Part shown: piece by piece, positions 25,965 through 34,939 of the stretch
Layout of the letters: each line of letters begins with the position of its first letter
How positions within the stretch are numbered: position 1 is the first letter of the stretch
Origin: Microbacterium phyllosphaerae
GTDB taxonomy: Bacteria > Actinomycetota > Actinomycetes > Actinomycetales > Microbacteriaceae
Length of the DNA: 64,000 nt
Direction: 5' to 3'
Assembly (NCBI RefSeq): GCF_017876435.1
Contig: NZ_JAGIOA010000001.1
Coordinates: 1,860,001-1,924,000 of the forward strand
Notes under the pieces: model-generated
Told to the model about the DNA's origin: nothing
What the model saw: only the letters and a program-made list of their open reading frames with translations
Databases searched by the model: none
Made by a program: the position numbers and the translations under genes

Positions 25965-26786
25965 ATGTCAGAGACCCCTGCCGGGCCCGTCGGAGTTCCC
26001 GTCGCCGTATGCCAGTTCTCCCCGACGGCGTCCCGCGCCGAGAACCGGGAGACCATCGCGCGCCTCGCGGCCGATGCGGTGGCCAGGGGAGCCCGGCTGA
26101 TCGTCTTCCCCGAGTACTCGAGCTACTTCGTCGACCCGATGGACGCGACCCTGGCCGACAACGCCGAGACCCTCGACGGTGATTTCGTGTCGACCCTGAC
26201 CGCCCTGGCCGCCGACTACGGAGTCGTCATCGTGGCCGGTCTCGTCGAGCGCGCCTCGGACGCCGCACATGTGCGCAACACGGTCGTGGCCGTGCGCGGG
26301 GACGGCATCCTCGCCGTCTACCGCAAGCAGCACCTGTACGACGCATTCGGCCAGACCGAGTCCGAGTGGATCGAGGCGGGGGAGACAGGCACCGCCGCGA
26401 CCTTCGAGATCGCCGGCATCCGGTTCGGTCTGATGACCTGCTACGACCTGCGGTTCCCCGAGGTGTCGCGCACCCTGATCGATGCCGGCGCGGATGCCCT
26501 CGTGGTGCCGGCCGAATGGGTGCGTGGCCCGCTCAAGGAGCAGCACTGGACCACACTGCTCGCGGCCCGGGCGATCGAGAACACCGCGTACGTGATCGGT
26601 GCCGACCATCCGACGCCGATCGGTGTCGGTCATTCGCAGATCGTCGATCCCCAGGGAGTGGTTCTCGCAGGGGTGGGAACGGCGGAGGGCATCGCGGTCG
26701 CCGCGGTCGAGCGTGTCGTGATCGACCGTGTGCGCGCCGTCAATCCGTCGCTGCGGGTTCGGCGCTACGCCGTCGTTCCTCGCTGA
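25965..26786 (+). CDS. Carbon-nitrogen hydrolase (nitrilase superfamily amidase)
   Basis: About 273 residues. The Glu-Lys-Cys triad is visible: FPEYSSY (Glu), YRKQHLYD (Lys) and LMTCYDLRFPE (Cys). The YDAFG and DLRFPE context resembles deaminated-glutathione amidases and omega-amidases (Nit1/Nit2-like), so a repair or scavenging amidase is likely; the substrate is inferred only. ATG at 25965 is preceded by GAGGA 7 nt upstream, whereas the in-frame ATG at 25947 has no ribosome site. It converges on the aminotransferase gene, which might be a functional partner (transaminase and omega-amidase). Confidence 0.85.
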   Translation: MSETPAGPVGVPVAVCQFSPTASRAENRETIARLAADAVARGARLIVFPEYSSYFVDPMDATLADNAETLDGDFVSTLTALAADYGVVIVAGLVERASDAAHVRNTVVAVRGDGILAVYRKQHLYDAFGQTESEWIEAGETGTAATFEIAGIRFGLMTCYDLRFPEVSRTLIDAGADALVVPAEWVRGPLKEQHWTTLLAARAIENTAYVIGADHPTPIGVGHSQIVDPQGVVLAGVGTAEGIAVAAVERVVIDRVRAVNPSLRVRRYAVVPR

Positions 26787-26803
26787 GCGGACTGGCTGCT
26801 GGC

Positions 26804-28003
26804 TCAGAAGCTCGATGCCAGCCGCGAGGCGGCCTCTTCGAGCACAGGCACCCGCTTGCACGCGGCGAAGCGCACGAGTCCCGCGTAGTCACCGCGTCGG
26901 CTCTCCGAGACGAAGGCCGTCAACGGGATCGCCACGACGCCGGCGCGCTCAGGCAGCTCGCGGCAGAACTGTGCCGCATCCGCCCCGCCGAGGGGCGAGG
27001 CATCGGCGACCGTGAAGTATCCGCCCTGGGGTGCGAACACGGTGAACCCCGCGGCGCGGAGGCCGGCCCCCAGGATCTCGTGCTTGGTCGCCAGCGTCGT
27101 CGCGGCTTCGGTGAAGAACTCGTCGCTCAGGCGAAGCCCCGCGGCGACGGCCGGCTGGAACGGTGAGCCGTTCACGTACGTGAGGTACTGCTTCACCGTG
27201 AGCACCGCCGTGATGAGTTCGGCGGGCCCATGCACCCAGCCGATCTTCCAGCCTGTGGTCGAGAACGTCTTGCCCGCTGACGAGATGGTCAGTGTGCGAG
27301 CGCCGGCACCCGGCAGAGTGGCGATCGGAGTGTGGGGTGCGTGGAAGGCGAGGTGCTCGTACACCTCATCCGTCACGATGATGGCGTCGTGCAGTTCCGC
27401 CAGGCGGACCACTTCGGCGAGGACGGCGCGATCGAACACGGCGCCGGTCGGGTTGTGCGGGTCGTTGACGAGGATGATCCGCGTGCGATCCGTGACGGCG
27501 GCGGCGAGCCGGTCGAGATCGGGTTGGAAGTCGGGCGCGCGCAGCGGAACGGTGCGCAGCCGAGCCCCGGCGAGCGCGACCGCTGCGGCGTAGGAGTCGT
27601 AGTAGGGCTCGAAGACGACGACCTCGTCGTCCGGGCCGTCGATCAGAGCGAGAAGCGTCGAGGTGAGCGCCTCGGTCGCACCGGCCGTCACGATGACCTC
27701 GCGCTCCGGGTCGACGTCGAGGCCGTAGAACCGGCGCTGATGCTCGCTGATCGCCGCGAGCAGATCGGGGATGCCGCGGCCGGGCGGGTACTGATTGGCG
27801 CCGCGAGCGATCGCGTCGCGTGCGGCTTCAAGCACCTCGGCAGGGCCGTCCTCATCAGGGAATCCCTGGCCGAGATTGATCGCTCCGGTTCGGGCCGCTG
27901 CAGCCGACATCTCTGCGAAGATGGTGGGCGCGACGGTTCCGTCGGATGCGAGCAGACCGGCTCCCGCTGCCGTGCGCCGCCAGGCGCCGGGGATGACACT
28001 CAT
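26804..28003 (-). CDS. PLP-dependent aminotransferase, class I/II (KAT/DapC-like)
   Basis: A 399-residue fold-type I aminotransferase. Motifs: LGQGFPDEDGP, NQYPPGRGIPDL, NDPHNPTGAVF (Asn that contacts PLP), VTDEVYEHL (Asp), SSAGKTFSTTGWKIGW (Schiff-base Lys) and the C-terminal RFAACK (Arg for the substrate carboxylate). The GQGFPD start and GKTFSTTGWK block are typical of kynurenine/glutamine transaminases, methionine aminotransferase and N-succinyl-DAP aminotransferases; these cannot be separated here. The ATG at 28003 follows a TAGCCT box by 7 nt; an ATG at 28045 would add 14 residues. Confidence 0.88.
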   Translation of the reverse strand: MSVIPGAWRRTAAGAGLLASDGTVAPTIFAEMSAAAARTGAINLGQGFPDEDGPAEVLEAARDAIARGANQYPPGRGIPDLLAAISEHQRRFYGLDVDPEREVIVTAGATEALTSTLLALIDGPDDEVVVFEPYYDSYAAAVALAGARLRTVPLRAPDFQPDLDRLAAAVTDRTRIILVNDPHNPTGAVFDRAVLAEVVRLAELHDAIIVTDEVYEHLAFHAPHTPIATLPGAGARTLTISSAGKTFSTTGWKIGWVHGPAELITAVLTVKQYLTYVNGSPFQPAVAAGLRLSDEFFTEAATTLATKHEILGAGLRAAGFTVFAPQGGYFTVADASPLGGADAAQFCRELPERAGVVAIPLTAFVSESRRGDYAGLVRFAACKRVPVLEEAASRLASSF

Positions 28004-28010
28004 GAAGAAC

Positions 28011-28016
28011 AGGCTA
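28011..28016 (-). promoter_or_regulatory. -10 box of the aminotransferase gene
   Basis: TAGCCT on the minus strand, 7 nt before the ATG at 28003. It supports this start over the upstream ATG. Confidence 0.55.
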
Positions 28017-28101
28017 AGGCCATAGCGGAAACTCAACTTCGCCATACGAAACGCACAGATACAGGGGCCACTCTGAGAGAGCGTCGTTGAAGGAGCACAT
28101 C

Positions 28102-29712
28102 ATGAACGAAGACAACAACCAGGACCACTCGGCACCCGCGTCGAACGACGCGGTGCCGTCCACCGAGGCAGCAGAGGTCGTCGACCGTTCGACGACGGAT
28201 GCCGCCGCTGAGACCCCCGGCACGGCCGCCGGCCAGGGTCAGGGCCATGAGGTCCCCTCGACGTTCGCGTCGTCGCCCGTCGTCGCCCCGGCGGCGCCCC
28301 AGATTCCCACCCCCACGTTCGAAGCACCTGCGGCTCAGGGTTCGCCGGCCGCCCAGACGGTGCCGCAGCCCTACTTCGGTGCCCCGGGACAGCAGGTCCC
28401 CTCGCACCCGGGTGCTCCCACGGCCACGGCCACGGGGGCCGCGTTCGGCATCCACACCGCAGCCCAGACGGGTCAGCCCGTCGACGGCGCCACGAAGGTC
28501 AAGCAGCAGAAGCCTCGAGCCGGCGTGAAGTTCGCCGCGATCGTGGTCGCCGCGGCCCTCGTCGGCGGTGTCGCAGGCTTCGGCGGCGGCGCGATCCTCA
28601 ACGGGATCTCGAACCAGAATTCGACCGGGGTCGCCCAAGGTCCCGAGACGGTGACCGTCAACAACCCCGGCTCGGTGAACGAGACGACCGCGGTCGCGAC
28701 CGCCGCACTGCCCTCTGTGGTCACGATCGAGGTCGCGGGTTCCGATCAGGCGGGCAGCGGCTCGGGCGTGATCATCAGCGACGACGGCTATGTGCTGACC
28801 AACACGCACGTCGTCACCCTCGGCGGAGCCGTCGCCGACCCGACCATCAGGGTCACGACCTCGGACGGACGCATCTTCACGGCGACCGTCGTGGGCACCG
28901 ACCCGATCTACGACCTCGCGGTCATCAAGCTCGAGGGCGCGAAAGACCTGACGCCGATCGACTTCGCAGACTCGTCGAAGCTCAACGTCGGTGACACCGC
29001 CGTGGCGCTCGGCGCTCCGCTCGGACTCTCGAACTCCGTGACGACCGGAATCGTCAGCGCGCTCAACCGCAGCATCCAGATCGCGTCGTCCGCTCTGCCC
29101 GACTCGTCGTCCGAGGACGCCCCGCAGGACGAGCAGACGCCCGATCAGGGTGACGGACAGGGTCCGTTCCAGTTCGACCTGCCCGGCAACACGTCGCAGC
29201 AGAGCTCGGAATCGATCTCGATCGCCGTCATCCAGACGGATGCCGCGATCAACCACGGCAACTCGGGTGGCGCGCTCGTCAACAGCAAGGGTCAGTTGAT
29301 CGGCATCAACGTGGCGATCGCCAGCTCGGGAAGCTCGGAGGAGTCCGGATCGATCGGGATCGGGTTCGCGATCCCGGCGAACATCGCCCAGCGCGTCTCG
29401 GAGGAGATCATCGCCGACGGCGCCGCGAGCCACGGTCTGCTGGGAGCGTCGGTGCAGGATGCGGCGTCGGTCAAGGACGCCGAGGTCTCGGGCGCATACA
29501 TCGCCGACGTCACCGACGGCGGTGCAGCGGCTGCCGGCGGACTGAAGGCCGACGACATCGTCACCGCGTTCAACGGCGTGCCGATCACCAACGCCAGCGA
29601 CCTCACCGCGCAGGTGCGTGCGGCGGCCGCAGGCAGCGACGCGAAGGTCACCTACATCCGCGGCGGCAAGGAGTACGAGATCGACGTGACGCTGGGCGAA
29701 CTCGCGGGCTGA
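28102..29712 (+). CDS. HtrA/DegP-like membrane serine protease with PDZ domain
   Basis: A 536-residue protein: a Pro/Ala/Gln-rich cytoplasmic region (1-145), one membrane helix (about 148-170), a trypsin-like domain and a C-terminal PDZ domain (about 450-530). The catalytic triad is His236 (TNTHVV), Asp271 (YDLAVIKL) and Ser388 (HGNSGGALV; most relatives have PGNSGG). An acidic, Gln-rich insertion of roughly 40 residues lies between Asp271 and Ser388. It degrades misfolded envelope proteins. AAGGAG at 28090-28095 selects the ATG at 28102 over the TTG upstream. Confidence 0.93.
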   Translation: MNEDNNQDHSAPASNDAVPSTEAAEVVDRSTTDAAAETPGTAAGQGQGHEVPSTFASSPVVAPAAPQIPTPTFEAPAAQGSPAAQTVPQPYFGAPGQQVPSHPGAPTATATGAAFGIHTAAQTGQPVDGATKVKQQKPRAGVKFAAIVVAAALVGGVAGFGGGAILNGISNQNSTGVAQGPETVTVNNPGSVNETTAVATAALPSVVTIEVAGSDQAGSGSGVIISDDGYVLTNTHVVTLGGAVADPTIRVTTSDGRIFTATVVGTDPIYDLAVIKLEGAKDLTPIDFADSSKLNVGDTAVALGAPLGLSNSVTTGIVSALNRSIQIASSALPDSSSEDAPQDEQTPDQGDGQGPFQFDLPGNTSQQSSESISIAVIQTDAAINHGNSGGALVNSKGQLIGINVAIASSGSSEESGSIGIGFAIPANIAQRVSEEIIADGAASHGLLGASVQDAASVKDAEVSGAYIADVTDGGAAAAGGLKADDIVTAFNGVPITNASDLTAQVRAAAAGSDAKVTYIRGGKEYEIDVTLGELAG

Positions 29713-29753
29713 TCCCGCGCTCCCCGCGCACCGACAAGGACGCCACCCCGCGA

Positions 29754-29759
29754 TAGGCT
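29754..29759 (+). promoter_or_regulatory. -10 box of the first CDP-glycerol transferase-like gene
   Basis: TAGGCT, 6 nt before the GTG at 29766; predicts a leaderless two-gene transcript. Confidence 0.55.
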
Positions 29760-29765
29760 CGCGGG

Positions 29766-31019
29766 GTGGCGTCCTTCTCTTTCGGCTCCGGCAATGCGGC
29801 CAAGCTGCTCCGGATCCCGCTCTACGTCGCCGGACGCGTCGGCACGCTCCTCGTCCCGCGCGGCTCGCGCTGGGTCTTCGGCTGCGGCGCAGGGGTCGGT
29901 GATGGAGCGCTCGCCCTCCAACGCCTCGCCGCGGCGGAGGGCCACGACACGCTCTGGCTGACTTCGTCGGATCGCGAGGACCGCGATGCCGCGGCGCTCG
30001 GTCTTCGCGCAGTGCGCAAGGGCGGTCTGCGCGGCTGGTGGGCGACGGCCAGGGCCCGGGTCATCGTGGTGACGCATGGCCTCGGAGACGTGAACCGGTA
30101 CGCGATCCCCGGCGGTTTCGTCGTGCAGCTGTGGCACGGCATCCCGCTGAAGCGCATCGGTCTCGATTCGCCGGCGACGACGCAGGTTCCGGCCGTTCCC
30201 GGCGCACCTCTGCTCCGGCGTCTGATCGGCATCCTCTACCGCCGGGCCGCCCGGCGGATCCGGGTGCTGCCCGCCGCCTCGCACCGCTCGCGGGGCCGTC
30301 TCGAATCCGCGTTCGCGCTCGGCGACGGGCGCGTCGTGGTCACGGGGGAGCCCCGGGTCGACGTGCTGTCGGTCGGCGAGCCCGACGAGCGGCGAGCCAC
30401 GGCATCCGCGCTCCTCGGCCGCGCTGTGGGAGAGATTCCCGACACGACACGGACGATCCTGTACGCCCCGACCTGGCGCGACGGTGCGATCGATCCGGCT
30501 GTGCCCGATGCCGAGCAGTGGATCGAGATCATCCGACTCCTCGAACAGCGCGACGCCGTTCTGCTCGTCCGGTCGCATCCGCTCGGTGAGGGCGGATACG
30601 CACCGCCGCTGCCGAGCCGACGGGTGCGGATGCTGAGTGCGAGCGTCGTCGCGGACGTCACCCCCGTGCTTCCGGCGGTGGATGTCCTGATCACCGACTA
30701 CTCGTCGCTAGCGTACGACGTGGGGCTCCTGCGCATGCCCGTGCTGTATCTGGCTCCCGACGCCGACGAGTACGCACGCACCAGGGGTTTCTACGGCCGC
30801 TTCCGCGACGTCGCGGGAGATGACGCCGCCGAGGGGTGGGGTGACCTGCTCCCGCAGCTGTCGGAGCTTCTGGGCGATGACGGCGTGTCCGCCGCGAGGT
30901 CGCAGCGTTCCGCTACGCTCAGCGCGGAGATGCACGCGTTCCGTGACGGACGCAACACCCGGCGCGTGTACGAGACAATCCGTGCGCGAGGCATCCCCGC
31001 GCCGAAGGGAGCAGCATGA
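29766..31019 (+). CDS. CDP-glycerol glycerophosphotransferase family protein (TagF-like)
   Basis: A 417-residue peripheral membrane transferase of the TagF/TagB family, which moves glycerol-phosphate or ribitol-phosphate from the CDP form onto a lipid-linked glycan. Family motifs: LWHGIPLKRIG (catalytic His), LYAPTWRD, RSHPLGE and TDYSSLAYDV. The N-terminus is basic and amphipathic (LLRIPLYVAGRVGTLL). GTG start set by the -10 box; 4-nt overlap (ATGA) with the next gene. It implies a polyol-phosphate or phosphodiester-linked wall polymer, but the donor is not proven. Confidence 0.85.
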   Translation: MASFSFGSGNAAKLLRIPLYVAGRVGTLLVPRGSRWVFGCGAGVGDGALALQRLAAAEGHDTLWLTSSDREDRDAAALGLRAVRKGGLRGWWATARARVIVVTHGLGDVNRYAIPGGFVVQLWHGIPLKRIGLDSPATTQVPAVPGAPLLRRLIGILYRRAARRIRVLPAASHRSRGRLESAFALGDGRVVVTGEPRVDVLSVGEPDERRATASALLGRAVGEIPDTTRTILYAPTWRDGAIDPAVPDAEQWIEIIRLLEQRDAVLLVRSHPLGEGGYAPPLPSRRVRMLSASVVADVTPVLPAVDVLITDYSSLAYDVGLLRMPVLYLAPDADEYARTRGFYGRFRDVAGDDAAEGWGDLLPQLSELLGDDGVSAARSQRSATLSAEMHAFRDGRNTRRVYETIRARGIPAPKGAA

Positions 31020-32452
31020 CCACGGCCCGGATCGATGAGGCGGCAGAGACGCTCATCATCGCAGGGGCCGGTCAGCGTCCCGCCACGGCGGAGCTGGTCG
31101 GACCTCGCGCGCGCGTCGCCGCTCGGATCACGGGCGGGGGCAAGACCTGGAAGGCGACCTTCCCGCTGCGCGCATCGCGCTGGGGCGGGGCAGAGCTTCC
31201 GCTGCCGACGGGAGACTACGACATCCGCGTCTCCGGCGTGGAGCTGGACGCACCCGAGATCACTCCCCAGGTACTGGCAGGGGTTCGCATCGCCGTCGAG
31301 GGGAACATCGCTCGTATCGCGGCACCGGTCGACCCCGCCTACGAGACGGCCGAAGGGCAGTCGACCCTCGAGGGCCGCTACGTCGCTCACCCCGGCGGCA
31401 CCGAGAACGCGGTCTTCTTCGAGAGCTTCTACGGGCGCAGCGTCGGCTGCAATCCGCAGGCGATCGATCGTGCGCTGTCGGCGCAGGCTCCTGACGTCGT
31501 GCGCTACTGGAGCGTCGTCGACCTCTCCGTCGCGGTGCCGGAGGGAGCCATCGCGGTCGTCGAGGGGAGCCCCGAGTGGTGGCGCGCCCGGGCGGCTGCG
31601 CGGCTGCTCATCGTGAACGACTGGCTGCGCCGACGCTTCGCGCGCAAGCCCGGCCAGAAGGTCTTGCAGACGTGGCACGGCACGCCCCTCAAGCGCCTCG
31701 CCCTGCATCGCCCCGGGTTCGACCCCCGGCGGATGGCCGCGGTCGTGAAGGAGTCACGTCGCTGGGACGTGCTGCTCGCGCAGAACACATACTCGGAGCG
31801 CATTCTGCGCAAGGCATACGCGTTCCTCGGCCGTCCGATCTGGGTCGAGGGCTATCCTCGCGACGACTCGCTGGTCACCGGTGACGCCGCCGCGATCCGG
31901 GCCGCACTCGGCATCGCCGACGGTGAGCGCGTGCTGCTGTACGCACCCACCTGGCGTGACGACCGCAGCGAGATGGTCGACTTCGTCGATCCTGAGGCGC
32001 TGGCCGGTCAGACCGACTCGGTCGTGCTCGTGCGAGGGCACTCCCGCACGATCCACACCGACCGTGACCGCTCGGGAGCACGGGTGATCGACGTCACCGG
32101 GTACCCCGAGACTTCGCAGCTGCTGCTCGCCGCAGATGCCCTGATCACCGACTACTCGTCGGTCATGTTCGATTTCAGCGTCACCGGCAAGCCCATGTAC
32201 TTCCTCGTCCCCGATCTCGAGCACTATCGGGGAGCGCTCCGAGGGTTCTACTTCGACCTCGAAGCCCGTGCACCCGGACCGCTCGTGCACTCGCAGGACG
32301 AACTCGTCTCCGCGCTCGCCGACGTCACGCACGAGAAGGTCTATGCGGAGCGCTACACGGCGTGGCGCGCGCAGTTCAATTCCAGGGACGACGGTCACGC
32401 GGCAGAGCGGGTCGTCGCGCGCATCCTCGATCAGGGGTACGTGACCCGCTGA
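31016..32452 (+). CDS. CDP-glycerol glycerophosphotransferase family protein with N-terminal beta domain
   Basis: A 478-residue paralogue of the preceding gene, with an extra N-terminal domain of about 110 residues that looks beta-rich (TAELVGPRARVAARI and following), as in the longer Tar-type polymerases. The transferase domain has TWHGTPLKRLAL (catalytic His), LLYAPTWRDD, RGHSRTI and TDYSSVMFDF. The last contains the Asp/Ser that bind the phosphate donor. It is translationally coupled to the preceding gene by ATGA. It may be the chain-extending polymerase and the previous protein the primer enzyme; this division is inference. Confidence 0.87.
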   Translation: MTTARIDEAAETLIIAGAGQRPATAELVGPRARVAARITGGGKTWKATFPLRASRWGGAELPLPTGDYDIRVSGVELDAPEITPQVLAGVRIAVEGNIARIAAPVDPAYETAEGQSTLEGRYVAHPGGTENAVFFESFYGRSVGCNPQAIDRALSAQAPDVVRYWSVVDLSVAVPEGAIAVVEGSPEWWRARAAARLLIVNDWLRRRFARKPGQKVLQTWHGTPLKRLALHRPGFDPRRMAAVVKESRRWDVLLAQNTYSERILRKAYAFLGRPIWVEGYPRDDSLVTGDAAAIRAALGIADGERVLLYAPTWRDDRSEMVDFVDPEALAGQTDSVVLVRGHSRTIHTDRDRSGARVIDVTGYPETSQLLLAADALITDYSSVMFDFSVTGKPMYFLVPDLEHYRGALRGFYFDLEARAPGPLVHSQDELVSALADVTHEKVYAERYTAWRAQFNSRDDGHAAERVVARILDQGYVTR

Positions 32453-32475
32453 GTCGACCGGCGCCACCCTCCCGC

Positions 32476-33549
32476 TCAGGGGAGGGGGGTGTTGCGCGTG
32501 CCCAGTCGTGAGGCGTCGACCGTGTCGCGTGCTCCGCGGAGCACGCCGCCGAGGAAGCCGAGTCCCCACGAGAGGTGCATGGTGGGCAGCACGAGAAGAG
32601 TCCACAGCCGCTGACGGGCCCCGCCACCACCGGGCAGGCAGGCGACGGCGATCACGAGCAGCAGGTACGCCAGGAGCGGCAGGTAGACCACCGCCGAGAT
32701 GACAATGGAGAGCAGCCCGGTGAGCACCCCGGTCATCTGCAGCAGCCCCACGAGGACGGCGATCACGACGAGCACGACGAGCGCGGGAGGCGCGAAGAAG
32801 CGGATGCCGTTGCGCCGCCCGAATCGGCGCACGAGCTCTCCGCGCCAGGCGCCGGTCGCTCGGAACTGTCGTGCCAGGCGCAGCCAGCTCTCGCGGGGCC
32901 AATACGTCACCGAGAGGCTCGGGTCGAACCAGACCAGGTGACCGGCCTGGCGGATGCGGAGGTTGAGCTCCCAGTCCTCGCCTCGGCGGATCGTCTCGTC
33001 GAAGAGCCCGACCTCGTCGAGCACGGCGCGGCGCATCACGCCGAGATAGGCGGATTCGGCTTCTCCCTCGTGCGTGCCACCGTGGTAGGCGCCGCCCCCG
33101 AGGCCGACGGGGGAGTTGTAGAGTCGTGCGACCGCCCTCTGGAACGGCGCTCGTCCGTCGGCGTGCATCACGCCTCCGACGTTGGCGGCGCCGGTGCGCT
33201 CGAGCGTCTCCAGCGCGCGCGCCGCGTAGCCGGGGGCGAGCTCGGAGTGCGCGTCGACACGGATGATGGTCGCGTACCGGCTGGCGCGGATCGCCGCGTT
33301 CAATCCGACGGGGATGTGCGCGGCGGGGTTGTCGACGAGCCGGATGCGGGCATCGCCCGCGGCGAGGCGCTGTGCGAGCTCCGTCGTGCCGTCGGTCGAA
33401 GGGCCGAGTGCGAGCACGAGCTCAGCGGGCACCGTCAGCTCCTGGGCCAGCACGGAGTTGATCGCGTGCTCCAGATAGGCGCGTTCATTGAGCACGGGCA
33501 TGACGAACGACACTCCGGCTTCTGGCGCATCGTTGTCGTTGACTGGCAC
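32476..33549 (-). CDS. Glycosyltransferase family 2, ExoA-like
   Basis: A 357-residue GT-A transferase: FVMPVLNE start, GPSTDGTTE, RVDAHSELAPGY (DxH in place of DxD, as in succinoglycan ExoA) and ETIRRGEDWELNLR (catalytic EDxE and acceptor site). C-terminal residues about 240-330 form three membrane helices. It adds a sugar to a lipid-linked intermediate at the cytoplasmic face. GTG at 33549 follows a CATGAT box by 6 nt. It lies inside the CDP-glycerol transferase group on the opposite strand, 24 nt from the convergent gene. Confidence 0.85.
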   Translation of the reverse strand: MPVNDNDAPEAGVSFVMPVLNERAYLEHAINSVLAQELTVPAELVLALGPSTDGTTELAQRLAAGDARIRLVDNPAAHIPVGLNAAIRASRYATIIRVDAHSELAPGYAARALETLERTGAANVGGVMHADGRAPFQRAVARLYNSPVGLGGGAYHGGTHEGEAESAYLGVMRRAVLDEVGLFDETIRRGEDWELNLRIRQAGHLVWFDPSLSVTYWPRESWLRLARQFRATGAWRGELVRRFGRRNGIRFFAPPALVVLVVIAVLVGLLQMTGVLTGLLSIVISAVVYLPLLAYLLLVIAVACLPGGGGARQRLWTLLVLPTMHLSWGLGFLGGVLRGARDTVDASRLGTRNTPLP

Positions 33550-33641
33550 ATGACGATCATGGCATGGGCTCGTCGGGCGTTCGCTGATTCCGAAGCAGGC
33601 CGCCCGTTGCGGAACCCGTCGGACGTGGCGTCGGCACTCGG

Positions 33642-33647
33642 TATCCT
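33642..33647 (+). promoter_or_regulatory. -10 box of the third transferase-like gene
   Basis: TATCCT, 6 nt before the ATG at 33654. The spacer GGAGGG could also act as a ribosome site if transcription begins further upstream. Confidence 0.5.
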
Positions 33648-33653
33648 GGAGGG

Positions 33654-34937
33654 ATGGGTGCAGTGTCCGACGCGAAGAAGGCATACCGTCTGCTGAAGCG
33701 GGCGCTGGCCTCGCGTAAGGCGGTGCAACGGGTACGCCGGCGGCTCTCGGACCGCGAGCCGCACCCTCTGGACCACTATCAGGTCGCCGTCTACTTCGCC
33801 GACGGTGCGGTCAACATGTACCAGATGCGCCAGTGGTACCGACCGCTTGCCGAGCTTTCGAAGCGCTGGCCCGTCGTGGTGCTGTCGCGATCGGCTACCG
33901 GCGCCGACAAGCTGCTCGATGAGGATGGACCGCCGGTCGCGTTCGTGCCGACCGTGCGAGACCTCGAGCGCTTCATCGCCGCACAGGACATCCGCGTGGT
34001 CCTATATGTGAATCAGAACACCCGCAACTTCCAGATGTTCCGCTACGGGCGGCGCTGGCACGTGTTCATCAACCACGGCGAGTCCGACAAGATGTACATG
34101 ACCACCAACCAGTACAAGGCGTACGACTACGCACTGGTGGCGGGGCAGGCGGCTCGGGATCGTCTCTCGCGCACGCTCTGGGACTGGGACATCGACAGCC
34201 GCACGATCGAGATCGGTCGACCGCAGGCCGACCACTACTCGGGGACTCTGCCGTACACCCCGGATGAGCGCATCGTCGTGCTCTACGCGCCCACATGGGA
34301 GGGCGACCGCCCGAGCGCGCACTACGGTTCGATCGCGACCCACGGCGAAGCGCTCGTCAAGGCGCTGCTCGCGTCGAAGCTCCACCGGGTCATCTACCGC
34401 CCGCACCCTCGCAGTGGGGTGGTCGACGACGAGTACGGTGCGGCGCACCGACGGATCATCGCAGCCATCGCCGCGGCCAACTCCTCGGACGCCGCCGCGC
34501 AGCACGTGTACGACGACGGTGCGGATCTCGGCTGGCAGCTCGCTGCCGCGGATGTGGCGATCGTCGACATCTCGGCGATGGTCTACGACCGCCTCGCCGT
34601 CGGCAAGCCGTTGATGATCACACGCCCGGCCGACGACCGCGCGTCGATCGACACCAACGGATATCTGTCGGACTGCGAATGGCTGACCGCAGACGGCGCG
34701 GTCGACATCATCGCCGAGGTCGAGCGCGTGCGCGCCGACGAGGCGGCGATCGCACGTCTTCGGATGTGGGTGCAGCACTACTTCGGTGACACGACACCGG
34801 GCGTCGCCACCGCGAAATTCCACGGGGCGATCGATCGCCTCATGCAGGAGTGGGATCGCTGGCAGGCGAACGAGATCGGCGCCGTGCGCACCGACGAGGA
34901 CGACGACGACGAAGAGGCCGACGAGGAAGAGGTCTGA
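33654..34937 (+). CDS. Divergent CDP-glycerol glycerophosphotransferase-like protein
   Basis: A 427-residue third member of the family, with VFINHGESDKMY (His preserved, but not WHG), LYAPTWEGDRP, IYRPHPRSG and AIVDISAMVYDR replacing the usual TDYSS. The changed donor-site sequence suggests a different substrate. The N-terminus is strongly basic (KKAYRLLKRALASRKAVQRVRRR) and the last 15 residues are nearly all Asp/Glu. It ends 2 nt before birA, so the two may be co-transcribed. The reaction is not known. Confidence 0.78.
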   Translation: MGAVSDAKKAYRLLKRALASRKAVQRVRRRLSDREPHPLDHYQVAVYFADGAVNMYQMRQWYRPLAELSKRWPVVVLSRSATGADKLLDEDGPPVAFVPTVRDLERFIAAQDIRVVLYVNQNTRNFQMFRYGRRWHVFINHGESDKMYMTTNQYKAYDYALVAGQAARDRLSRTLWDWDIDSRTIEIGRPQADHYSGTLPYTPDERIVVLYAPTWEGDRPSAHYGSIATHGEALVKALLASKLHRVIYRPHPRSGVVDDEYGAAHRRIIAAIAAANSSDAAAQHVYDDGADLGWQLAAADVAIVDISAMVYDRLAVGKPLMITRPADDRASIDTNGYLSDCEWLTADGAVDIIAEVERVRADEAAIARLRMWVQHYFGDTTPGVATAKFHGAIDRLMQEWDRWQANEIGAVRTDEDDDDEEADEEEV

Positions 34938-34939
34938 CG

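Noticed and set aside
32465..32490. Imperfect C/G-rich hairpin between the convergent 31016 and 32476 genes
   Set aside because: The arms pair only with bulges and overlap a coding end, so it is not listed as a terminator.
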